A stretch of DNA of 11,178 nucleotides. Source: Methanoregula sp. (GTDB taxonomy: Archaea > Halobacteriota > Methanomicrobia > Methanomicrobiales > Methanospirillaceae). This document shows positions 6,950-11,178 of this stretch, piece by piece. The stretch covers positions 1 through 11,178 of the forward strand of contig JAURZP010000197.1 of the NCBI GenBank assembly GCA_030653335.1, read 5' to 3'. The notes under the pieces were generated by a model, which worked only from the letters and a program-made list of their open reading frames with translations, was not told the origin of the DNA and did not search any database. Position numbers and translations under genes: made by a program. Numbering within the stretch: position 1 is the first letter of the stretch; each line of letters opens with the position of its first letter.

Positions 6950-8076
6950 CCCAGCACCTCGCAGGCAGCAGCCACGCCATCGCCCTGCACCTTAAACCCG
7001 CATTTCTTCAGCGCGTGTTGCGTTGCGGCAAGCGTTGCAAGAATTTCCGGTGCGCTGACTGCACCCATGTTCCCGATACGGAAGATCTTACCTTTCAGGT
7101 GGTCCTGTCCTCCGGCAATCACGATGCCCATCTTTTTGACAACCGCCCTCATCTCGTCATCCTTGACGCCCGCGGGATACTCAACCGCAGTAACGGTTGA
7201 GGAGTAACCGTGCTTTACATCGATCTTCGGGAACAGGGAGAGTCCCCACGCCTTTGCTGCGCTCTGGACTGCCTGCGATAGTTTCTGGTGGCGGGCAATC
7301 CGGGTTGCGAGACCTTCCTCTTCGATGATGAGGCAGGCTTCGCGAAGTGCTAAAAAGAGCGGGACGGCCGGGGTATAGGGAGTTTCCATCGGTGTTCCAG
7401 CGGCACTCTTTTTGTACGCGGCAAGGTCGAGGTAATACGGGGGGTTCTTACTGAGCCGTTCCCATGCCCGGCTGCTCACCGATACCATCGCAAGACCGGC
7501 AGGAGCGGCAAGGCACTTCTGCGAGCCGGTGATCGCAATATCGACCCCCCACTTGTCGGCTTCAACCGTATCGCCGCCAATGGAGGTGATGCCGTCCATA
7601 ATAAACAGGGCATCGTGCTTCTTTGCGAGCCTGCCAACTTCCTGCGCCGGGTTTTTGATACCAACCGATGTCTCGTTGTGCACGAGCGTGACTACCTGGG
7701 CGCCCTGCTCCAGCCGCCCTTCCAGTGCCGCAAGGTCAAGGGGCGTTCCCCACTCGGATTTTATCTCATGGGCTTTTCCGTAGCGCTGGCTGATCTTCAG
7801 CATCCGCTCGCCGAACTTCCCGTTAACAAGACAGGCGATCTCCTTGTCTTTTCCAACATTGGAAATCGCGGCTTCCATGCCGGCTGTGCCGGACCCGCTG
7901 ATTATCATGAGATCGTTTGTCGTTCCAAAGGCGGTTTTAAGGACCCGCACACAATCGGCATACGCGGCACCGAACTCGGCGCTGCGGTGGTTCATTGCCT
8001 GACGCATCATTGCATACCTGACCCGTTCCGGCATAGGGACCGGGCCGGGAATCATCAGGAGAAGTTCTTTTTCCAT
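6946..8076 (-). CDS. Class V PLP-dependent aminotransferase (alanine-glyoxylate / serine-pyruvate type)
   Basis: A 376-residue fold-type I, class V aminotransferase. 'IPGPVPMPERV' at 9-19 and 'SGSGTAGMEAAISN' at 60-73 are typical of the alanine-glyoxylate/serine-pyruvate group. The PLP lysine is Lys187 in 'TGSQKCLAAPAGLA', and Asp161 in 'IMDGITSIGG' is the residue expected to contact the pyridine nitrogen. In methanogens such proteins are annotated as serine-pyruvate or aspartate aminotransferases. The amino donor and acceptor cannot be fixed from sequence. It is the first gene of the minus-strand operon with ribC, ribH and an aspartate-type aminotransferase. The ATG at 8076 is 22 bp from the centre of a TATA element and no ribosome binding site is obvious, so the message may be leaderless. 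Confidence 0.9.
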   Translation of the reverse strand: MEKELLLMIPGPVPMPERVRYAMMRQAMNHRSAEFGAAYADCVRVLKTAFGTTNDLMIISGSGTAGMEAAISNVGKDKEIACLVNGKFGERMLKISQRYGKAHEIKSEWGTPLDLAALEGRLEQGAQVVTLVHNETSVGIKNPAQEVGRLAKKHDALFIMDGITSIGGDTVEADKWGVDIAITGSQKCLAAPAGLAMVSVSSRAWERLSKNPPYYLDLAAYKKSAAGTPMETPYTPAVPLFLALREACLIIEEEGLATRIARHQKLSQAVQSAAKAWGLSLFPKIDVKHGYSSTVTAVEYPAGVKDDEMRAVVKKMGIVIAGGQDHLKGKIFRIGNMGAVSAPEILATLAATQHALKKCGFKVQGDGVAAACEVLG

Positions 8077-8092
8077 GGGGATCTGCTCATAG

Positions 8093-8104
8093 TATATCTA
8101 TATA
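8093..8104. promoter_or_regulatory. Palindromic TATA element shared by divergent genes
   Basis: TATATCTATATA is a palindrome of two 5-bp arms around CT. It sits in the 46-bp gap between the aminotransferase (minus) and purE (plus). Its centre is about 24 bp from the purE ATG at 8123 and about 22 bp from the aminotransferase ATG at 8076, the usual TATA-to-start distance in both directions. A second, weaker minus-strand TATA (about 8110-8119) is a possible alternative for the aminotransferase. Confidence 0.6.
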
Positions 8105-8122
8105 GGCACAATATATGTTTGG

Positions 8123-8524
8123 ATGGCTAGTATGGCAGACGTAGCGATTATTTCGGGATCCGCATCAGACTCGGCAATTACGGACAAGGTTAAAAAAGTC
8201 CTTGATGAGAACAAAGTATCGTATGACGACCAGATCATATCCGCTCACCGCGACCCGGACAAACTGGATGCATACATCAAGACCAGCAATGCGAAAATTT
8301 TCATTGCGATTGCCGGCCTTTCCGCTGCGCTTCCCGGTGTTATCGCATCAAAGTCCGACAAGCCGGTGATCGGTGTCCCGGTGAGCGGGACGTTAAACGG
8401 GATGGATGCACTCCTTTCGATTGCCCAGATGCCAAAAGGTGTTCCGGTTGCGTGCGTTGGTGTGGACAATGGCGATAATGCGGCGTGGCTGGCCGTCAGG
8501 ATCCTGAAATTAACGAGAATGTGA
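8123..8524 (+). CDS. purE: PurE-type phosphoribosylaminoimidazole carboxylase, catalytic subunit
   Basis: A 133-residue PurE-family enzyme of de novo purine synthesis, forming CAIR (4-carboxyaminoimidazole ribotide). Counting from the second ATG at 8132 (130 residues), it has 'IISGSASDS' (6-14), 'SAHRDPDKL' (37-45) with the conserved His39, 'AGLSAALPGVIA' (61-72), 'PVIGVPV' (78-84) and 'LLSIAQMPKGVPVACV' (94-109). In class I PurE the third block normally reads AGxAAHLPG. Here Ala66 stands where the His is expected, and Asp replaces Thr after SAHR. The start is uncertain. The ATG at 8123 fits leaderless initiation from the TATA box at 8093-8104, while the ATG at 8132 has a weak GGATGG upstream. 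No purK gene is in the window. Confidence 0.88.
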   Translation: MASMADVAIISGSASDSAITDKVKKVLDENKVSYDDQIISAHRDPDKLDAYIKTSNAKIFIAIAGLSAALPGVIASKSDKPVIGVPVSGTLNGMDALLSIAQMPKGVPVACVGVDNGDNAAWLAVRILKLTRM

Positions 8525-8544
8525 TTCTCGCAATCCTTTTTTTT
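8514..8544 (+). terminator. Hairpin plus T-tract terminator overlapping the purE stop
   Basis: CGAGAAT and ATTCTCG (8514-8520 and 8524-8530) form a perfect 7-bp stem around a 3-nt GTG loop. They are followed after 6 nt by eight T bases (8537-8544). The purE stop codon (8522-8524) lies in the loop and first stem base. This bacterial-style intrinsic terminator shape is unusual beside the hairpin-free T-tract at 3934. Confidence 0.6.
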
Positions 8545-8558
8545 ATTCGATTAATTTG

Positions 8559-8565
8559 AAAAAAA
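8559..8565 (-). terminator. Minus-strand T-tract after the small Cys-rich ORF
   Basis: Seven A bases on the plus strand give a T7 tract on the minus strand, 10 nt beyond the stop of the ORF at 8575-8712. It faces the purE terminator, so the convergent transcripts each have a stop signal. Confidence 0.4.
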
Positions 8566-8574
8566 TATTTGCAC

Positions 8575-8712
8575 TTAATGACAGTTCCCTGATCCGGATT
8601 TCCTTCCGTGTGGGCAGATGTACAGGCACAGGCCGCAGACTGCCACACCGAAATAATCCACATCGAGGGTGTGGACAAGCGATAGGATTTGTTCGTCAAT
8701 ATTGTCTGACAT
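8575..8712 (-). pseudogene. 45-codon Cys-rich ORF, likely internally deleted Fe-S protein gene
   Basis: This open frame of 45 codons runs from an ATG at 8712. Its first 24 residues ('ILSLVHTLDVDYFGVA') resemble the N-terminus of methanogen QueG-like or 4Fe-4S double-cluster proteins, which open with a helix followed by 'D-F/Y-FGVAD'. Its next part is 'CGLCLYICPHGRK', a ferredoxin-like CxxCxxxCP block as found at the C-termini of such proteins, ending 'GNCH'. The several hundred residues expected between the two halves are absent and the frame is kept, so an in-frame deletion is the simplest reading. It lies 48 nt downstream of the methyltransferase on the same strand, with a weak AGGT upstream of the ATG. 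It could instead be a genuine small Cys-rich metal-binding protein. The family assignment is from memory of motifs only. Confidence 0.4.
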
Positions 8713-8760
8713 CGTTTTGTACCTGAGGTCTGTGGGATAATTTCAGGATAGTGGTCGATC

Positions 8761-9507
8761 TTAAGGATTCTCCATAACAAAGAACATGTACCCGTAATAC
8801 CGCTTGTACTTCCGGTACATCTCCGCTTCGTGATCCAATGAATCAAGGATAGCGGCACAGGAAGGATCTGATCCGTGGGTCTTTCTCAAATCTGCAATCC
8901 GGGCCAGCATCGGGACATAGTAGTTATCCCACCACCCGATTTCCGGCAACCGGTACGTTCTGATGAGATTGAGTCCTGCGTTCTTCACCTGCTCCCTGAG
9001 CTGATCCTCTGTTTTGGGAATGTACCCCTCCGTCTCCCACCACTCGACCAGTTCCCGGGGAGGATTGGGTTCAAACCATGCCGCATCGGAGACCACCATG
9101 TAACCGCCATTCTTCAAGAGAGGTTTCCATGCCGCCAGTCCCTGCTCAAAACCCATGATGAAAATGGCTCCTTCAGACCAGATGAGATCGAACTGTCCCG
9201 GATCAAATGGGAGAGAATCCATCGAAGCGCATACGGTTTTGATTCGTCCCGCATGACCGTCCTCATTAGCTTTTTTGCTGACCGCATCGAGAAACGGCTG
9301 GTGATTGTCCACTGCCGTGATGGTACCGGGGGTGAGCCGGGCAAGGTCCCTGGTCTGCGTGCCGCTCCCGCATCCTATGTCAAGAACGGATGCCCCGGGG
9401 GGCAGGGGTGGAAGATATGAAAAGACCTTCCTTGTCGCGCCCGGGCAGCCGGGTCCCTGGCGGGGAAGGTACTCGAAGATCTGGTAAAAAAATGCATCCA
9501 AAGTCAT
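8761..9507 (-). CDS. Class I SAM-dependent methyltransferase (methyltransferase type 11-like)
   Basis: A 248-residue methyltransferase. 'YQIFEYLPRQGPG' near the N-terminus (8-20) is the usual opening of this subfamily. SAM motif I is VLDIGCGSGTQT at 41-52, motif II is Asp67 in 'ITAVDNHQ', and 'FDLIWSEGAIFIMGFE' (106-121) and 'LLKNGGYMVVSDAAWF' (130-145) are the later core strands. The C-terminal part is rich in Tyr and Trp and may shape the acceptor pocket. The acceptor is unknown. I chose the ATG at 9507 because homologues start just before this motif. An in-frame ATG at 9582 would add 25 poorly conserved residues, and longer readings run antisense into the neighbouring LEA14-like gene. No strong ribosome binding site is seen. 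It is divergent from the LEA14-like gene at 9689. Confidence 0.85.
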   Translation of the reverse strand: MTLDAFFYQIFEYLPRQGPGCPGATRKVFSYLPPLPPGASVLDIGCGSGTQTRDLARLTPGTITAVDNHQPFLDAVSKKANEDGHAGRIKTVCASMDSLPFDPGQFDLIWSEGAIFIMGFEQGLAAWKPLLKNGGYMVVSDAAWFEPNPPRELVEWWETEGYIPKTEDQLREQVKNAGLNLIRTYRLPEIGWWDNYYVPMLARIADLRKTHGSDPSCAAILDSLDHEAEMYRKYKRYYGYMFFVMENP

Positions 9508-9658
9508 GATATCCCAAAGGTTGGGAGACGGGGATTTGAGTGCTTTGTGGTCAGCGGATCGTCCAGTGGTGTATACGATCATGACACAAAAGAGTGTTCC
9601 GGGTGCCGGGCAACGAAAGGAAAAAATTCCGGACTTTCGTATGGCAAAGGTGTTGGCA

Positions 9659-9668
9659 TTATCTATAT
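9659..9668 (+). promoter_or_regulatory. TATA box of the first LEA14-like gene
   Basis: TTATCTATAT is centred 25 bp upstream of the ATG at 9689, predicting a leaderless transcript. No ribosome binding site precedes the ATG. Confidence 0.6.
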
Positions 9669-9688
9669 CGCTGTCCAATCCTTGAACT

Positions 9689-10135
9689 ATGCCCGACCTG
9701 CACGAGCCCGTTGTCACGCTTGAAGGGGTGAAGATCCTGGCATTCCACATCACGTCTCTTGACCTTGAAGTGAAGCTTCGGGTGCAAAATCCCAATTCCA
9801 TCAGTGCAACCCTCCGAGAACTCCCCTTCACCATTTTTTTCCGGGCCGGGGCTCATCCTTTAGAGATCGCTTCGGGTAACACCGGCAGGCTGGAGATAGA
9901 CGCCTATAAAAGTTGTGATATCACGGTTCCGGTGACTACGTACAACCTTGTGCTCATCGAGGCGCTCGCAACACTGGTTGAAAAAGGTGGCGTGCAGCTG
10001 GAGATCAAGGGGAACGCGGTGATCGATCACATCATTGCTGGATGGACCCTGCCGTTTACAAAGACCGTGGATATTACGGAACATGAGGTTATTGATCTGG
10101 TTTTAGGGAAAAACTCGGGGAAACAGAGTAAATAG
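9689..10135 (+). CDS. LEA14-like protein (LEA_2 / WHy domain), copy 1
   Basis: A 148-residue protein filled by one LEA_2/WHy-type beta-sandwich. 'PVVTLEGVKI' (7-16) begins the fold. It is followed by the hallmark 'LEVKLRVQNPNSISATLRELPF' region (about 26-47; consensus V-x-NPN), and 'ASGNTGRLEI' with 'GGVQLEIKGNAVID' later in the fold. There is no signal peptide or transmembrane segment, so it should be cytoplasmic. LEA14-like proteins are linked with desiccation and stress tolerance in plants, but their archaeal role is not established. It has a paralogue downstream (10390-10827) with about half of the aligned residues identical by eye. Each copy has its own TATA box, so they may be regulated separately. 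The last residues (KNSGKQSK) are a polar tail. Confidence 0.85.
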   Translation: MPDLHEPVVTLEGVKILAFHITSLDLEVKLRVQNPNSISATLRELPFTIFFRAGAHPLEIASGNTGRLEIDAYKSCDITVPVTTYNLVLIEALATLVEKGGVQLEIKGNAVIDHIIAGWTLPFTKTVDITEHEVIDLVLGKNSGKQSK

Positions 10136-10157
10136 TGGTCCGTTCTGGAATGATTTT

Positions 10158-10339
10158 GTGATTATTGGCTGTTACACGATCTATGACTGCTGTGTGAATG
10201 ATCGAGACTCCCGCATCGCGGTAAGTGCCCGGACCTGATGTGCGAGCGGTTTACCCGGTTCAAGGATCCCGATACGAGCGAAGAAGTGCAGGTCGCAAGC
10301 CTCAAAGTGATGGAACAGGAACTCCGGGCAAAGAAATAG
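10158..10339 (+). pseudogene. Frameshifted C-terminal remnant of a DUF3795-like Cys-rich protein
   Basis: Two frames join into one sensible sequence. The first frame gives 'CYTIYDCCVNDR' up to about 10205. A +1 nt shift there leads to 'GKCPDLMCERFTRFKDPD' and an open frame to a TAG at 10337-10339, ending 'MEQELRAKK'. Adding one G near 10205 would restore 'CCVNDRGLPH-x-GKCPDLMC', which resembles the C-terminal Cys pattern of DUF3795 proteins (CC...GL..C..C...C). The codon between His and Gly is CGC (Arg), one transition from the expected TGC (Cys). The N-terminal half is missing and its frame runs back into the first LEA14-like gene. An isolated ATG at 10238 could express the last 33 residues, but no ribosome binding site supports that. 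The loss of half the gene, a frameshift and a lost Cys all point to a dead gene. The family call is moderately sure. Confidence 0.55.
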
Positions 10340-10356
10340 CCGGCCGATAACGGACA

Positions 10357-10364
10357 GACTTATA
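10357..10364 (+). promoter_or_regulatory. TATA-like element of the second LEA14-like gene
   Basis: ACTTATAG is centred about 28 bp upstream of the ATG at 10390, which again fits a leaderless transcript. It lies just after the stop of the DUF3795-like remnant. Confidence 0.45.
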
Positions 10365-10389
10365 GGAAGGACGGTCATAGGTTCTTATC

Positions 10390-10827
10390 ATGCCACTCCT
10401 GAAAGACCCGGTTGTCACTCTTGATGATGTCAGGGTCCGGGCGCTCTCGCTTTCATCCCTTAACCTTGAAGTGACCATCCGCGTGGAGAACCCTAACTCT
10501 CTTGGGATAACCCTGCGACAACTGCCGTTTACCGTGATGTGCAGTTCCGGCAACCGCGAACAGGAGATCGCCCGAGGGAATACCGGTCGGGTGAGGATTG
10601 CTGCCCGGGGCAGCACGGTGCTCCGCATCCCTACCACGTCGCAGAACACCGCCATCATCGGGGCACTTGCGACATTTTTTACCCGGGGCGGCGTGCAGGT
10701 TACAATTCAGGGAACAGCCACTATCGATGCAGTCCTGTTCGGCTGGTCGATTCCGTTTAAAAAAACCCTGCCGGTGACGATGGAGCAGGTTGCAGACGCC
10801 GTTGCCGGGAAGGACACGGTGAAATAA
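10390..10827 (+). CDS. LEA14-like protein (LEA_2 / WHy domain), copy 2
   Basis: A 145-residue paralogue of the gene at 9689, co-linear over almost its whole length. Shared blocks include 'PVVTL' near the start, 'V-x-NPNS' (about 32-37), 'LPFT' (45-48), 'GNTGR' (63-67), 'GGVQ', and 'GW-x-x-PF-x-KT' near the end. By eye about 64 of the first 130 aligned positions are identical, so the duplication is old, not a fresh tandem repeat. It has no signal peptide or membrane helix and is probably cytoplasmic. As in copy 1 there is no clear ribosome binding site. The copies differ most in the loop after 'LPFT' (FFRAGAHPL against MCSSGNREQ) and at the C-terminus, where specificity may have diverged. Function in archaea is unknown. 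A stress role is only an analogy. Confidence 0.85.
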   Translation: MPLLKDPVVTLDDVRVRALSLSSLNLEVTIRVENPNSLGITLRQLPFTVMCSSGNREQEIARGNTGRVRIAARGSTVLRIPTTSQNTAIIGALATFFTRGGVQVTIQGTATIDAVLFGWSIPFKKTLPVTMEQVADAVAGKDTVK

Positions 10828-10925
10828 GTGGACTGTTCCCACTCATGGATCTTCCGGGCATGTTCCCCATAGAGCGCCAACCAGAACTGCTCGTCCCAGT
10901 CGAGCTTATGCCGGGCCTTAGCCAT
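10707..10925 (-). pseudogene. Truncated gene start of unknown family, antisense tail into the LEA14-like gene
   Basis: The frame begins at an ATG at 10925 preceded by GAGGTG at a spacing of 3 nt, an excellent archaeal ribosome binding site. The first 32 codons (down to 10828, e.g. 'HKLDWDEQFWLALYGEHARKIHEWE') look like a real soluble protein: acidic/basic, Trp-rich and helix-like. After that the frame merely runs antisense through the 3' end of the LEA14-like gene until a stop at 10707, with a low-complexity Ser/Thr/Ala composition. The likely history is a gene whose 5' end survives and whose remainder was lost when the present LEA14 copy came to lie beside it. I do not recognise the family. 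An intact short overlapping protein of 72 residues cannot be ruled out. Confidence 0.35.
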
Positions 10926-10953
10926 CTGCACCTCGCGGTCCATCCGAATTTGG

Positions 10954-10981
10954 CTTTTTCATGCTTTTACTTTTTTCATGC
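10954..10981 (+). repeat. Short direct repeat with T-tracts
   Basis: CTTTTTCATGC (10954-10964) and CTTTTTTCATGC (10970-10981) are near-identical repeats separated by 5 nt. Their T5 and T6 runs may terminate plus-strand transcripts from the LEA14-like gene before the next promoter. A paired regulatory site for the downstream gene is the other option. The whole 10926-11046 stretch is AT-rich and has no gene. Confidence 0.35.
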
Positions 10982-11004
10982 AGTTATCACACCGTAATGC
11001 ATGA

Positions 11005-11014
11005 TTTTATCTAT
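11005..11014 (+). promoter_or_regulatory. Candidate TATA box for the ATPase gene
   Basis: TTTTATCTAT is centred about 37 bp upstream of the ATG at 11047. A short leader of about 10 nt would then carry AAGGA (11036-11040), 6 nt before the ATG, as ribosome binding site. The core TATCTAT is the same as in the promoters at 8093 and 9659. Confidence 0.45.
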
Positions 11015-11046
11015 TTTCGTGCACTTTAATGAATTAAGGATACCGT

Positions 11047-11178
11047 ATGGCAGTAACTGATGCACTGATCACCCAGCGACACGAGATCGAGAACAGGCTC
11101 AAAGAGCGGTATATTGAGCGGGATGCAACGATCGGGGGGAAATCGGCCAACCTGATACGGGTTATCTCAGGGCCGCGA
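11047..11178 (+). CDS. N-terminus of an AAA-type ATPase, probably DUF4143 family (partial)
   Basis: The first 44 codons of a gene cut by the window end. The N-terminal helix 'ALITQRHEIENRLKERYIERD' is followed by 'NLIRVISGPR', which matches the beginning of the Walker A strand-loop in archaeal ATPases of the AAA_14/DUF4143 type (I-x-GPR-x-x-GKS). The GKS itself lies beyond the window. Such ATPases often have a C-terminal DUF4143 nuclease-like domain and their cellular role is poorly known. The start is supported by AAGGA at a 6-nt spacing. Full length in this family is about 400 residues, so nearly all of it is missing here. Confidence 0.65.
   Translation, partial: MAVTDALITQRHEIENRLKERYIERDATIGGKSANLIRVISGPR

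Noticed and set aside
7615..8130. Plus-strand ORF of 171 codons antisense to the class V aminotransferase
   Set aside because: The opposite strand has an intact, motif-complete enzyme. The antisense frame has no motif and runs through the promoter gap into purE, so it is a GC-driven shadow.
8875..9420. Plus-strand ORF of 181 codons antisense to the second methyltransferase
   Set aside because: The methyltransferase on the other strand has intact SAM motifs. The antisense frame is rich in Arg, Cys and Pro with no recognisable domain.
9508..9834. N-terminal extension of the second methyltransferase to an ATG at 9834 (357 residues)
   Set aside because: The extension is antisense to the LEA14-like gene and has a shadow-like composition. 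The family's usual N-terminus begins near 9507.
10238..10339. Independent 33-residue gene ATG to TAG
   Set aside because: No ribosome binding site or nearby TATA box. The reading frame continues upstream into the frameshifted DUF3795-like sequence, so it is better explained as part of that remnant.
10954..10981. Possible start of a CRISPR or long tandem repeat array
   Set aside because: There are only two 11-12 bp T-rich units with a 5-nt gap, and no further copies or spacers.

Overview
The window looks like chromosome from a methanogenic archaeon, most likely of the order Methanomicrobiales (Methanoregula-like). That placement is an inference. It rests on an archaeal-type riboflavin synthase next to its lumazine synthase paralogue, S-layer-like COG1361 and LEA14-like proteins, TATA boxes 22-28 bp upstream of start codons (leaderless genes), and T-rich terminators. 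No rRNA, tRNA, CRISPR array, insertion sequence or prophage was seen.

Layout. (1) 211-3930, plus strand: a tight four-gene operon made of a Yip1-type membrane protein, a secreted and C-terminally anchored COG1361 protein, a MacB/LolD-type ABC ATPase and its MacB/FtsX-type permease. It is probably one membrane-associated export or lipoprotein/envelope stress machine. (2) 3999-4874, plus strand: a leaderless class I SAM methyltransferase, meeting tail to tail with (3) 8076-4881, minus strand: an operon of class V aminotransferase, ribC (riboflavin synthase), ribH (lumazine synthase) and an aspartate-type class I aminotransferase. Two of its junctions are ATGA overlaps. (4) 8123-8524, plus strand: purE, divergent from (3) across a 46-bp gap that holds one palindromic TATA element. 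(5) 9507-8761, minus strand: a second SAM methyltransferase, followed by a 45-codon Cys-rich ORF that looks like an internally deleted Fe-S protein gene. (6) 9689-10827, plus strand: two tandem LEA14-like paralogues, each with its own TATA box. A frameshifted remnant of a DUF3795-like Cys-rich protein lies between them. (7) 10828-11178: a minus-strand gene fragment with a good ribosome binding site, then the start of an AAA-type ATPase gene (probably DUF4143 family), cut by the window end just as its Walker A motif begins.

Regions 1 to 4 are ordinary, well-kept genes. The right third (8530-11050) is different: three short or broken coding remnants sit between intact genes, so this looks like a site of gene loss and rearrangement. 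I do not see a clearly new multi-gene system. The best leads are the ABC/COG1361/Yip1 operon, the symmetric shared promoter before purE, and the decayed Cys-rich genes around the LEA14 pair.
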